Assembly (NCBI GenBank): GCA_021324535.1
Contig: JAJPIU010000065.1
Span: 1-62,482, forward strand
DNA from: Pseudomonadota bacterium
Lineage (GTDB): Bacteria; Chloroflexota; Ktedonobacteria; Ktedonobacterales; JADMIN01
Reading direction: 5' to 3'
DNA: 62,482 nt
A program made the translations under genes and the position numbers. The notes under the pieces are model-generated. The model was not told where the DNA came from. It worked only from the letters and a program-made list of their open reading frames with translations, and did not search any database. The first letter of the stretch is position 1. Each line of letters starts with the position of its first letter. Below are positions 26,964 through 35,730 of the stretch, one piece after another.

Positions 26964-27165
26964 TTGACAGCCCTCCATCGTTTAGCTGGTACTCCAAGAC
27001 TTTCTCCACCTAGCATACAACTTGATGAATCAAATAGCGCCCTCTGTTGCAAGCTCGGTTTTAGCTACGACAGCATGCCCGACGCACGCGCGCCGCCCGA
27101 TGGTGGTACACTATAGGATGTCTGTCATAAACACGTATGTCACAACTATAGGGGAACATCATCGC

Positions 27166-28971
27166 ATGACCACCGCACAGGCGCTGCCCAAGCGCGAAGA
27201 CCTGCCCGTAGAACTCACCTGGAACCTTGCCAGCATCTATCCCACCAACGATGCCTGGGAGGCCGACTTCGACCGCGTGGCAGCCATGTCGCCCACCATC
27301 GCCGGATTCGCGGGCCATCTCGGCGACTCGGCGGCCACCCTGCTCGACGCGCTCACCACGCACGACAACGCCAGCGAAATCCTCGGACGCCTCTACGTCT
27401 ACGCCTATATGCGCCTCTTCGAGAACACCGCCAATAGCACCTATCAGGCGCTCGCCGACCGTGTGAGCACACTCTCCAACGACCTCAACGCCGTCAGCGC
27501 CTATATGACACCGGAGATACTGGCGATTCCACAGGAAAAGCTCGACGCCTTCCTGGCAGAAGAATCCGGCTTGGAGGTCTATCGCCATGCGCTCGACGAG
27601 ATCAACCGCCAGCGCCCGCATGTGCTTTCCACCGAGATGGAGGGATTGCTGGCCCAGGCGGCTGAGATGGGCGCCGCGCCGGAACGCATCTTCGAGATGC
27701 TCAACAGCGCTGACATGAAGCTGCCTATCGTGCATGACGAGCAGGGGAATGAGGTGCAACTCACCCAGGGCAACTACGGCCCACGCTTCCTCGAAAGCCA
27801 GAACCGCGAGGTACGCCGCGAAGCCTTCCAGGCGATGCTGGGAACCTACCAGAAGTATCGCAATACCTTCGGCGCCACGCTGGCCGCGCAGGTCAAGCGC
27901 GACATCTTCTACGCCCGCGCCCGTCACTACGATAGCTCCCTTCAGGCGGCGCTCGACCCTAACAACATCCCCGTCAGCGTCTATGACAACCTGATCACCA
28001 CGGTGGACGCCAACCTGCCGCTGCTCCATCGCTATCTCACCATCCGCAAGCGCGTGTTGGGGCTGGACGACCTGCATATGTATGACCTCTATGTGCCACT
28101 GGCGCGCGAGGTGGAGTACAAAGTCGCCTACGCCGAGGCGCAGGAGCAGGTGGCGCGTGCGCTGGCCCCGCTTGGCGAGGATTACGTCATGCCGCTCCGC
28201 GAAGGATTTGGCTCGCGCTGGGTTGATGTGCTGGAAAACGAGGGCAAGCGGTCGGGCGCATTTAGCTGGGGCAGCTACGGCACACAGCCGTTTGTGTTGC
28301 TGAACTACCAGGAAAGCATGGACAGCATGTTCACGCTGGCCCACGAGATGGGCCACTCCATGCACTCCTATTTCACCTGGCGCACGCAGCCCTACCCCTA
28401 CAGCAGCTACACGCTCTTCGTCGCGGAGGTCGCCTCTACGCTCAACGAGGCCCTGCTGACCGACTATCTGCTGAAGACAACCACCGACAAGGCGCTGCGC
28501 ATGTATATCATCAACCATGCGCTCGAAACCTATCGCGGCACGCTCTATCGCCAGACACTCTTCGCCGAGTTCGAGCGCGAGACGCACAAGCGGGCCGAGG
28601 CGGGCGAGGCGCTGACGCCAGAGTTGATGAGCGAGATATTCCGCACGCTGAACGACAAATACTATGGGCCGGTCGTCACGGTGGATGATCTGATTGAAGT
28701 GGAATGGGCGCGCATCCCCCACTTCTATTCCAGCTTCTACGTTTACCAATACGCGACGGGTATCTCGGCCTCGGCGGCGCTGGCCAGCCAAATCATCGCC
28801 GAGGGCGCGCCTGCTGTCGCCCGCTACAAACGCTTCCTCTCGTCAGGCTCGTCTGACTATAGCATCAACCTGTTGCGCGACGCCGGAGTTGACCTCTCGA
28901 CGCCGCAGCCAATTCAGGCGGCGCTCGATACGTTTGGGCGCTACCTCGACGAGCTTGAGGCATTGATCTAA
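27166..28971 (+). CDS. pepF: Oligoendopeptidase F (M3B)
   Basis: A 601-aa zinc metallopeptidase. The N-terminus DLPVELTWNLASIYPTNDAWE is characteristic of PepF. The zinc site is LAHEMGHSMHSYF, with the third ligand in the following FVAEVASTLNEALL. It degrades oligopeptides in the cytoplasm. ATG at 27166 follows AGGGGA and gives the usual length near 600; the ORF-track start adds an unrelated 48 residues. The antisense 576-aa ORF over this gene is a shadow. mscS starts about 20 bases after its stop, so the two may be cotranscribed. Confidence 0.95.
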   Translation: MTTAQALPKREDLPVELTWNLASIYPTNDAWEADFDRVAAMSPTIAGFAGHLGDSAATLLDALTTHDNASEILGRLYVYAYMRLFENTANSTYQALADRVSTLSNDLNAVSAYMTPEILAIPQEKLDAFLAEESGLEVYRHALDEINRQRPHVLSTEMEGLLAQAAEMGAAPERIFEMLNSADMKLPIVHDEQGNEVQLTQGNYGPRFLESQNREVRREAFQAMLGTYQKYRNTFGATLAAQVKRDIFYARARHYDSSLQAALDPNNIPVSVYDNLITTVDANLPLLHRYLTIRKRVLGLDDLHMYDLYVPLAREVEYKVAYAEAQEQVARALAPLGEDYVMPLREGFGSRWVDVLENEGKRSGAFSWGSYGTQPFVLLNYQESMDSMFTLAHEMGHSMHSYFTWRTQPYPYSSYTLFVAEVASTLNEALLTDYLLKTTTDKALRMYIINHALETYRGTLYRQTLFAEFERETHKRAEAGEALTPELMSEIFRTLNDKYYGPVVTVDDLIEVEWARIPHFYSSFYVYQYATGISASAALASQIIAEGAPAVARYKRFLSSGSSDYSINLLRDAGVDLSTPQPIQAALDTFGRYLDELEALI

Positions 28972-28990
28972 CCGAGGAGTGTGTTTGCGT

Positions 28991-30175
28991 ATGTCGTTTT
29001 GGGTACACGGCGTTCTTGCCGCAGCGGCGCTGCCAGGAAACCTTGTGGACAATTCGCCGTTCGGCGCCATTCAGAGCTATTTCAACTCGCTCACCAATGA
29101 TCCCCTCCAATTGGGGATACGGGCCGGACTAACGGTTGTCGTGCTGGTTCTCGCGCTGACAGTCAGCCCCTGGCTGGGGCGGCGCGCCGGACGTGAACCG
29201 GTGGAGGCGGAACAAAAAGTCGGGCGGTTTGGGCGCGCAGGCAAGATCGTCGAGCGACGTGGGCGCTTTAGCCCGTGGATCGCGTTGCTCACCCGCGTGT
29301 GCATCTGGCTGGCGGCGCTGATCGCCATTGGCATCATCTGGCTTTCCGGCCAGGCGACCGCTGTCAACCAACACCAGCTTGCCAATGAATTGATCGACAT
29401 TGGTGTGCGCCTGGGCCTCTCGCTGATCGCGCTGGCGGCCTCGCTCGTGCTGGCGCGCATCATCCAGCGGACGATTGTCGCCAGCCTCAGCCAGAGCCGC
29501 CTCAATCGCAATCTGACGCTGCTCACGGGTCGCCTGATCTACGTGGCGACGCTGGTGGTCGGGCTGATCGTCATCCTGGCGATCTGGGGCACAGGGCTGG
29601 TCTTCCCAGTGGCGCTGGTGGGCGTGCTGACGGTGGCGCTCAGCCTCTCGCTGCAAGATATTCTCAAGAATCTGGTTGCTGGCGTCTATCTGCTCATCGA
29701 ACGCCCGTTTGTGATTGGCGACTACATCACCGTCGCAACGTACAGCGGCGAGGTCGAAGACATCCAACTACGGGTAACGCTGTTGCGCACGCTGGATGGC
29801 GAGCGCGTGCTGATCCCCAACGCGCTGATCTTCACCTCGGCGGTGGTCAACCTGAGCGCCTTCCAACGGCGGCGGGTCAGCATCTCAGTGACGCTGCCTA
29901 ATGATGGCGCCGACGCCGTTGACCACGCCGAGGAAGAGATACGCGCCGCACTGGCAGATGTGCCGACGGTGCTCCAAGAACCGGAGCCGCTTGTTGCGAT
30001 CAATCGCGTGGGGGCAGATCAGATCGATCTGCGTGTCACCTTCTGGACGCCGATGAAACACCTCAGCATGAACGGCGACGACGCGGTGCTTTCAGACGCC
30101 ATCGAGCAGGTGCGCGCGCGGCTGCCCAAGGCAAGCGTCTCCACCTCGGACGCTTCCGCGCCCTCACCAGTGTAA
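28991..30175 (+). CDS. MscS-family mechanosensitive channel
   Basis: About 394 aa. Four hydrophobic segments fill residues 10-200; the last is the pore helix leading into ALSLSLQDILKNLVAGVYLLIE, then PFVIGDYITV, the standard MscS signature. A beta domain (DIQLRVTLLRTLDGERVLIPNA) and a C-terminal alpha/beta domain follow. It opens under membrane tension to release solutes during hypo-osmotic shock. GAGGAG lies 11 bases before the ATG at 28991. Confidence 0.9.
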   Translation: MSFWVHGVLAAAALPGNLVDNSPFGAIQSYFNSLTNDPLQLGIRAGLTVVVLVLALTVSPWLGRRAGREPVEAEQKVGRFGRAGKIVERRGRFSPWIALLTRVCIWLAALIAIGIIWLSGQATAVNQHQLANELIDIGVRLGLSLIALAASLVLARIIQRTIVASLSQSRLNRNLTLLTGRLIYVATLVVGLIVILAIWGTGLVFPVALVGVLTVALSLSLQDILKNLVAGVYLLIERPFVIGDYITVATYSGEVEDIQLRVTLLRTLDGERVLIPNALIFTSAVVNLSAFQRRRVSISVTLPNDGADAVDHAEEEIRAALADVPTVLQEPEPLVAINRVGADQIDLRVTFWTPMKHLSMNGDDAVLSDAIEQVRARLPKASVSTSDASAPSPV

Positions 30176-30193
30176 GCAAGCGCCAGCGTAGCT

Positions 30194-30217
30194 CCCCTCC
30201 CCACCTATGGGGAGGGG
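30194..30217. repeat. C-rich/G-rich hairpin repeat, copy 3
   Basis: CCCCTCCCC-ACCTAT-GGGGAGGGG forms a perfect 9-bp stem. The G-rich tail that follows, GGGGGAGAGGT, runs directly into the ATG of nadD and is its ribosome binding site. Confidence 0.85.
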
Positions 30218-30230
30218 TCGGGGGAGAGGT

Positions 30231-30845
30231 ATGCCCACACGATACGGCGTCTTCGGCGGCACGTTCGATCCGCCGCACATCGGTCACCTGGCGCTTGCCC
30301 AGGAGGTTCACGCGCGGCTGGCGCTGGAGCGCGTCTGGTTCGTTCCCACCAACACGCCGCCACACAAGCAGGGGCATGCCATCAGCCCTGCGGCGGATAG
30401 GCTGGCGATGGTGGAGCAGGCCATCGCTGGCGACGCCCGCTTTGCCGTCAGCACGGTGGAACTGGAGCGTCCTGGCCCATCCTACACGGTGGACACGCTG
30501 CGTCAGTTGCGCGCGGAATGGGGAGCAGATGTGTGGCTGTGCTTCATCGTCGGCTGGGATATGCTGGCCTCGCTGCCCCAATGGCATGACGCGCCCGGCG
30601 TAGTGGCTGCGCTGGATCAACTTGCCGCCGTGCATCGCCCCGGCTTCGAGGCCGATCCCGCAGCGCTGGATTCGCTCGAAGCGACGCTGCCTGGCCTGCG
30701 CGCGAAGCTGACGCTGCTGCCCGCGCCTCAGCTCGATCTCGCTTCGAGCGAGCTTCGCCAGCGCGTGGCGTCTGGTCTGCCCATTCGCTATCTCGTCCCC
30801 GACGCGGTAAACGCTTACATCGCAGAGCGTTCGTTGTATCGCTGA
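30231..30845 (+). CDS. nadD: Nicotinate-nucleotide adenylyltransferase
   Basis: A 204-aa nucleotidyltransferase. The N-terminal YGVFGGTFDPPHIGHLALA holds the HxGH-type site, PTNTPPHK is typical of NadD, and LASSELRQRVASGLPIRYLVPDAV is the C-terminal ISSTxxR-like motif. It makes deamido-NAD from nicotinate mononucleotide and ATP. The start at 30231 is set by GGGGGAGAGG, which belongs to the upstream repeat. The usual neighbours obgE and rsfS are absent. Confidence 0.93.
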   Translation: MPTRYGVFGGTFDPPHIGHLALAQEVHARLALERVWFVPTNTPPHKQGHAISPAADRLAMVEQAIAGDARFAVSTVELERPGPSYTVDTLRQLRAEWGADVWLCFIVGWDMLASLPQWHDAPGVVAALDQLAAVHRPGFEADPAALDSLEATLPGLRAKLTLLPAPQLDLASSELRQRVASGLPIRYLVPDAVNAYIAERSLYR

Positions 30846-31044
30846 GAGCGCAAGGCGGCGACCGGACTAGGCAAAACTGCTTCAAGCATGGTACGATATA
30901 TCGGGATTTTGCGGCCCCTGCATCCGTTTGCGTAGTGGGGCGCTACAACAAACTCTACGCCGATCAACGCTGATCTGCGCTGATAAATACGTGCGTTGGA
31001 CGAGAGAACCAACCCGACTCACTTGCCCAGGAGGATACGAGCCT

Positions 31045-31605
31045 ATGATCTCGACAGGCGATCTCAAAAAAGGGATCTCGATTGAACTAAACGGCCAGCT
31101 CTATACCATTGTGGACTGGCAGCATATCAAGATGGGGCGCGGCGGGGCCATCGTGCGGATGAAGCTGCGCAACCTGCGCACGGGCGCCAACATCGAGCAC
31201 ACGGTGGACGCAGGCGAACGTTTCCAGCGAGCGTTTTTGGAGCGCCGCCCCGTGCAGTATTCCTACAATGACGGCGATACCTACTACTTCATGGACAATG
31301 AGACATTTGAGACGATCCCGCTGACGCTTGAGCAGCTTGGCGATGCGAAGAACTATCTGCTGGACGGCATGCAGCTTGAGATCGTCAGCTACAACGACGA
31401 GCCACTGAGCGTTGAGTTGCCTGTCACCGTTGACCTGGAAGTCACCTATACCGAGCCTGGCTTCAAGGGCGACACCGCCACTGGCGGCACAAAACCCGCC
31501 ACGCTGGAGACGGGGCTGGTAGTGCAGGTGCCGCTATTTGTGAAGACAGGCGAGAAGATTCGCGTGAAGACCGACACCGGAACCTATGTCGAGCGTGTCA
31601 GCTAG
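31045..31605 (+). CDS. efp: Translation elongation factor P
   Basis: A 186-aa EF-P with the three beta-barrel domains. The start at 31045 has AGGAGG ten bases upstream; the ORF-track start at 30928 is too long. EF-P rescues ribosomes stalled at polyproline. The functional loop reads HIKMGRGGAIVRMKL: Arg32 takes the place of the commonly modified Lys, as in the EarP-rhamnosylated type of some proteobacteria, and Met replaces the usual Pro of the PGxG turn. No modification enzyme lies nearby. An accB homologue follows, as in many bacteria. Confidence 0.95.
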   Translation: MISTGDLKKGISIELNGQLYTIVDWQHIKMGRGGAIVRMKLRNLRTGANIEHTVDAGERFQRAFLERRPVQYSYNDGDTYYFMDNETFETIPLTLEQLGDAKNYLLDGMQLEIVSYNDEPLSVELPVTVDLEVTYTEPGFKGDTATGGTKPATLETGLVVQVPLFVKTGEKIRVKTDTGTYVERVS

Positions 31606-31677
31606 CGTGCGTCAGCCGTTATAACCGGTAAGATGTTGAAGCAATATTCCAATTGCTGTTGACCAGGAGGCCCCCCT

Positions 31678-32184
31678 ATGGCCCGTGAGCGCGTGGATCG
31701 CGATTCTCTGCTCGCTGTCACTCCGTTGAGCGTGGCCGAGCTACGCCAGCTTATCACGCTGATGAACACCAGCGACATTGGCGAGTTGACCATTGAAGAG
31801 GAGGCGTCGGGGCTGAAACTGACGTTGCGCAAGCCCGCCGTCCCTATGGGCTACTTCTCTGAGGACGCCGATGGAAGCTACGACGAAGACGAAGGCTCCG
31901 ACGATGAAGAACAAGCCGCTCAGGATCAGAAGCTGATCACCGTACGGGCGCCGTTTGTCGGCTACTTCCGCGCCAGCCTGAAACAAGGGGGCGCGCCGCT
32001 GGTCGCCCAGGGCGATGTGATAAAGGCCGAGAAGCCACTCGGCGCTATCGAATCACTCAACGTGCTCAACGAGATTATGGCGCCAGCCGACGGGCGGCTC
32101 AAACAATTGCTAGTGAGCGATGGCGAGCCGGTGGAGTATGGCAAGCCACTGATGGTGATCGAGCCAAAGGCGCCTGCCAGGTAA
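31678..32184 (+). CDS. BCCP-like protein lacking the biotinylation lysine
   Basis: A 168-aa homologue of the acetyl-CoA carboxylase biotin carrier AccB, in the conserved position after efp. The N-terminal helix (LSVAELRQLITLMNTSDIGELTIEE) and an acidic linker precede a biotinyl domain (residues 85-165: VRAPFVGYF, GQ-less turn, MAPADGRLKQL). The attachment motif EAMKxMNEI reads ESLNVLNEI, so Lys is replaced by Asn128 and biotinylation is impossible. Plants have similar inactive BADC proteins that regulate the carboxylase. accC is not beside it. AGGAGG precedes the ATG. Confidence 0.85.
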   Translation: MARERVDRDSLLAVTPLSVAELRQLITLMNTSDIGELTIEEEASGLKLTLRKPAVPMGYFSEDADGSYDEDEGSDDEEQAAQDQKLITVRAPFVGYFRASLKQGGAPLVAQGDVIKAEKPLGAIESLNVLNEIMAPADGRLKQLLVSDGEPVEYGKPLMVIEPKAPAR

Positions 32185-32190
32185 CAGCAT

Positions 32191-32904
32191 CTACGGCTGT
32201 TCATCCCTTTTATCCTCGGCGCTCTCGGCGTTCTCATCGAAAAGGCCGGGGATGGGGTCAACCACCATCACACCATCGGCCAGGCTGATTGACGTGATGA
32301 ACTGCTTGACGGCAGGGAGCAACACGTCCTCGTCGCCATGACCATCCGCGTGTGGGCGCCGCACCACATAGAGGTCGCTGGCGCCAGTGGTGATCACATC
32401 TACCAGCACACCAAGCGGCTGGCCGTTCACGTGTCGCACGCGCAAGCCAATCAGTTCGTGCAGGTAATACTGATCGGGCGCGAGCGGCGTCAGTTCTGCG
32501 CTGGGGATGTAGAGATGCTGGCCCCGCAGACGTTCGGCTTCGGTCGCTGTCGTAATTCCACGCAGCCGCAGCAGGATGAAGTCGCTCTTTTGCTGTTTGT
32601 GCAGGCGCGCGCCGATCACCTCATAGGGCATTGGCGCGGCGCTGAGCGGCTGCTGTTTGCTTAAATACAGCGTTTTCAGGCGCAGAAAGTGATTGGGGAA
32701 GTCGGTTTCGGGGCGTGCTTTGATCTCGCCTTGCACGCCAAATGCGCCCACGATCAGCCCAACCTCTGCCCAGGCGTCGGCCTCATTATGAGCGCCAGGC
32801 GTATCCTCATGGGAGCCGCTGGGATGCAGAGTAGGTGTTGGTGATGAGTGCGACGGTTGGCTATTCGGGGTTTTGGCGCGCTGGCGGCGGCGTTCCTCGG
32901 TCAT
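32191..32904 (-). CDS. rimM: 16S rRNA processing protein RimM
   Basis: About 237 aa. A Pro/Ser/His-rich N-terminal extension of roughly 45 residues precedes the RimM domain, AEVGLIVGAFGVQGEIKARPETDFP. The PRC-barrel follows (YYLHELIGLRV...DVLLPAVKQFI...MVVDPIPGLFD). RimM helps mature the 30S subunit head and binds S19. The start at 32904 (ATG) overlaps the 3' end of khpA by 44 bases; a TTG at 32913 is an alternative. It ends a rpsP-khpA-rimM operon; trmD and rplS, its usual followers, are absent, replaced by the convergent BCCP-like gene. Confidence 0.93.
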   Translation of the reverse strand: MTEERRRQRAKTPNSQPSHSSPTPTLHPSGSHEDTPGAHNEADAWAEVGLIVGAFGVQGEIKARPETDFPNHFLRLKTLYLSKQQPLSAAPMPYEVIGARLHKQQKSDFILLRLRGITTATEAERLRGQHLYIPSAELTPLAPDQYYLHELIGLRVRHVNGQPLGVLVDVITTGASDLYVVRRPHADGHGDEDVLLPAVKQFITSISLADGVMVVDPIPGLFDENAESAEDKRDEQP

Positions 32905-33133
32905 CAATCTCAAGCCCTATGTGGTGTTTGCCTCCAACTGTGGCGGAGGCGCGCATGAGCGAACGGATGGCCTTGGCGACACGCCCCTGGCGGCCAATCA
33001 CCTTGCCCAGGTCATCCGGCCCCACGCGCAAGCCAATGACCGTGGCGTAGCGGTCGTTGCGCAGTTCGCGCGTCTCCACTGCGTCGGGATCATCTACCAG
33101 ATTGCGTGCGATAAACTCAACCAAACCACGCAT
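32861..33133 (-). CDS. khpA: KH-domain RNA-binding protein KhpA
   Basis: A 90-aa single KH domain protein (YlqC/KhpA). It begins MRGLVEFIARNLVDDPDAV and has the RNA-gripping loop LGKVIGRQGRVAKAIRSL. It lies between rpsP and rimM, the classic place. The last dozen residues (DDRGTPPPARQNPE) are beyond the family's usual end and come from the overlap with rimM. KhpA works with KhpB in RNA binding and cell-envelope control in Gram-positives. GAGG lies eight bases before the ATG. Confidence 0.93.
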   Translation of the reverse strand: MRGLVEFIARNLVDDPDAVETRELRNDRYATVIGLRVGPDDLGKVIGRQGRVAKAIRSLMRASATVGGKHHIGLEIDDRGTPPPARQNPE

Positions 33134-33196
33134 GATGGCGCCTCGCTTTGCCAGCCTATGATGCTCTGATACTGTGGCTCTCTGGCAGACGGCTGA

Positions 33197-33508
33197 TTAC
33201 TTCTTTGCCGATTTGGCGGCCTTGGGCGCTTTGCCGGATGTGGCGGGTTGCGCAGGCGCTTTGTGGCGCTCGATGATGCCAGCGCGAATCAGCAGGGAGC
33301 GCGCGGAATCGCTTGGCTGCGCGCCAACACCCAGCCAGTGTTTGGCGCGCTCGGCGTTGATGTTGATGGTGGATGGCTCGGTGAGCGGATTATACCACCC
33401 AATGTTTTCGATGATACGTCCGTCGCGGGGCGAACGCGCATCCGCTACCACCACACGATAGCTGGGCGCGCCCTTCATGCCCATCCGCATAAGGCGAATT
33501 TTGACCAT
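33197..33508 (-). CDS. rpsP: Ribosomal protein S16
   Basis: A 103-aa S16: [25 protein letters not shown], then [14 protein letters not shown] and [16 protein letters not shown] match the family. The tail from about residue 85 is Ala/Lys/Pro-rich ([12 protein letters not shown]), a common extension in GC-rich bacteria. It heads the rpsP-khpA-rimM operon, driven by a near-consensus promoter at 33592-33621, with a hairpin in the leader. Confidence 0.97.
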   Translation of the reverse strand: MVKIRLMRMGMKGAPSYRVVVADARSPRDGRIIENIGWYNPLTEPSTININAERAKHWLGVGAQPSDSARSLLIRAGIIERHKAPAQPATSGKAPKAAKSAKK

Positions 33509-33526
33509 GTACGCTCTTGATCCTCA

Positions 33527-33544
33527 CCCGAACTGGGATTCGGG
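33527..33544. promoter_or_regulatory. Hairpin in the rpsP leader
   Basis: CCCGAA-CTGGGA-TTCGGG is a perfect 6-bp stem about 20 bases upstream of the rpsP start. It may regulate or stabilise the leader; no known S16 leader motif is recognised. Confidence 0.35.
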
Positions 33545-33591
33545 AGTTTCCTCTATGCACACTATGCAAGACAAATTGCGTAAGCCTAAAA

Positions 33592-33621
33592 AGCATAGCA
33601 TGGGATGGCCTTTGCTGTCAA
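33592..33621 (-). promoter_or_regulatory. Promoter of the rpsP operon
   Basis: Minus strand TTGACA, 18-base spacer, TATGCT with TGC extension. The start near 33585 gives a leader of about 75 bases. Confidence 0.7.
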
Positions 33622-33743
33622 TAGCCACAGCACAGTTTGGCTCCCCGGCGCCAGGCGTTTCTGCCACTTGCGGCCTTCCGCTCAGCGAGCTATTATGCGG
33701 AAAGAGAGCAAGGGGAAGCAAACAGCAGCGAAGGAGACCGTCT

Positions 33744-35558
33744 GTGGAGAAGCCAAACACAACACAACCTACCATACCTACCATGCCACCCCCCATTCGC
33801 GAGTTGCCGCGCTCGCTCGTCGAACGGATCGCTGCGGGCGAGGTCATCGAGCGCCCGGCTTCAGTTGTACGCGAACTCATTGACAATGCGCTCGACGCAG
33901 GCGCGACAGAGATACGCATCGAACTCCGCGATGGAGGCATGCGCCTGATTCGTGTCAGCGATGACGGGTGGGGTATTCGCTCCGACGAACTGGCGCTGGC
34001 GTGCCAGCCACACACCACCAGCAAAATCGCCCAGATGGATGATCTCGCCTGTCTGGCGACGCTTGGCTTCCGGGGCGAGGCGCTTGCCAGCATCGGCGCC
34101 GTCGCAGAACTGACCTTGACCAGCGCATGTGATAAGAGCGGGATGGCGCGTGAGATCACGTTGCGCCCAGGCGCGCCCGATGAGGTGATTACTGAGGCAA
34201 ACGTCGCGCGGGGACGTGGAACGACAGTCACCGTGCGCCATCTTTTTCAGACGATGCCAGCGCGGCGGGCGTTGCTGCGCGGGCCAGCGGCGGAGGCGAC
34301 ACGTGCGCTTGCTGTTGTTCGCGCCTACGCGGTGGCCCGGCCTGCCGTGCGCTTTACCCTGACACATGACGGCGACCTGTTGCTCCAAACGCCCGGCGCC
34401 GATCTGCCATCCACCATCGAGGCGCTCTATGGAGCGGATGTCGCCAACTCGCTCAGCGCGCTGGAGCCGGTACATCTGACCAACGCGACCATCTCAGGCT
34501 ATGTCGCGGGGCGTAGCTTCCACTTTCCCACGCGCGAACATATCTTCCTGAGCGTGAACGGCCGCCCACTCGCCACTCGTGCGCTGTTGGCGGCGGCTGA
34601 GGCTGGCTATCGCCCGCTGTTGCGCAAGGGCCGTCACCCGCTGCTGAACGCGCGTATCACGGTTGATCCTGACCGCATAGATGTGAACATTCATCCGGCG
34701 AAGGCTGAAGCGTTGCTGCGCGATGAAGCCTCACTGGCGGCAGCCCTGCGGCAGGCGATTCACCAGGCGTTGGGGGCGGCGCCACTGAGTTTTGCTGTGG
34801 CTGCGTCGCCAGGAACACGAGCAGGCGCCATGCTTTCTCAGGCGCGCCAGTTGCGCCTGCCCATGCCTCGCCGTCGTCGCCTTGCGCGTTTGCCATCCTT
34901 TTCCGAAGCTGGCGCGCGTCAACTTGCCTGGGCCACAACAGAGGAAACACCCCTTCATGAACTGCCGGAGCTTGAACCGCTAGCCCAATTCGCCAACACG
35001 CTGATTCTGGCGCAATCGCCCGAAGGCCACCTGTTCCTGGTGGATCAACACCGCGCGCATGAGCGGGTTCTCTATGAGCGTATCAAGCAGACGCCACAAG
35101 AGTCGCAGCCGGGCGATCAGGATGAGGTCTCAGCGGCAGGCGCAGGCCAGCTCTTGCTCGAACCGCTAATGATCGAGTTGACGCCGATGCAGGCCGAGAT
35201 TCTCACGGCGCGGCTCGACGAACTGGCTTCGCTAGGATTGGAGTGCCAGCCGTTTGGGGGCAGCGTCTTCCTGGTGCGGGCGCTTCCCCATGTGCCGGGC
35301 GCGGCGCATGATGTGGCGGCCTTTGTGCGCGAACTGGCGCAAGACGCGGCAATTGAGAGTGACGACTGGCGCGACCACGTCACCATCGCGCTGGCCTGTC
35401 GGGGAGCGATCAGGCGAGGACAGCCGCTGAGCCTGCCTGAGCAGCGCGCGCTGCTGGCAGACCTGCGCTCGGCTGGCGTCGCTTCGGTCTGTCCTCATGG
35501 CAGCCCACTCGCCATCTACTATAGCCAAGAGGTCTTCATACGCCTGTTTGGCTGGTGA
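33744..35558 (+). CDS. mutL: DNA mismatch repair protein MutL
   Basis: A 604-aa MutL. The GHKL ATPase motifs are ELIDNALDAGA, SDDGWGIRSDEL, TLGFRGEALASI and GTTVTVRHLFQTMPARRALL. The C-terminal endonuclease-type motif reads VDQHRAHERVLYE, with Arg where DQHA is usual, then ALACRGAIRRG and VCPHGSPLAI, so a metal-dependent nicking activity is likely. Start: GTG at 33744 with AAGGAG seven bases upstream. The ORF-track start at 33477 would overlap rpsP and is rejected. mutS is not in the window. Confidence 0.93.
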   Translation: MEKPNTTQPTIPTMPPPIRELPRSLVERIAAGEVIERPASVVRELIDNALDAGATEIRIELRDGGMRLIRVSDDGWGIRSDELALACQPHTTSKIAQMDDLACLATLGFRGEALASIGAVAELTLTSACDKSGMAREITLRPGAPDEVITEANVARGRGTTVTVRHLFQTMPARRALLRGPAAEATRALAVVRAYAVARPAVRFTLTHDGDLLLQTPGADLPSTIEALYGADVANSLSALEPVHLTNATISGYVAGRSFHFPTREHIFLSVNGRPLATRALLAAAEAGYRPLLRKGRHPLLNARITVDPDRIDVNIHPAKAEALLRDEASLAAALRQAIHQALGAAPLSFAVAASPGTRAGAMLSQARQLRLPMPRRRRLARLPSFSEAGARQLAWATTEETPLHELPELEPLAQFANTLILAQSPEGHLFLVDQHRAHERVLYERIKQTPQESQPGDQDEVSAAGAGQLLLEPLMIELTPMQAEILTARLDELASLGLECQPFGGSVFLVRALPHVPGAAHDVAAFVRELAQDAAIESDDWRDHVTIALACRGAIRRGQPLSLPEQRALLADLRSAGVASVCPHGSPLAIYYSQEVFIRLFGW

Positions 35559-35730
35559 TCGCATGTGGGCGTCTCCCAGCCGAACAGGTTCGTCCTTTGG
35601 GTGTCCTTTCCCTGCATAGGGGCATCCTCTCCCCTTCTACGCATTCCTGCGCCTCTTCGGCGCGCTTAACGTGTGAGCCTGCCTGCGTTTGAGGCGCACG
35701 GAGGCTCGCTATTCTGTCGGCTTACCGCTG

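Noticed and set aside
27061-28791. 576-aa minus-strand ORF opposite pepF
   Set aside because: It is the antisense shadow of a well-supported GC-rich PepF gene; composition is Arg/His/Val-rich with no domain and no ribosome binding site.
33477-33743. N-terminal extension of MutL in the ORF track
   Set aside because: It would overlap rpsP and its promoter; AAGGAG before the GTG at 33744 fixes the start.
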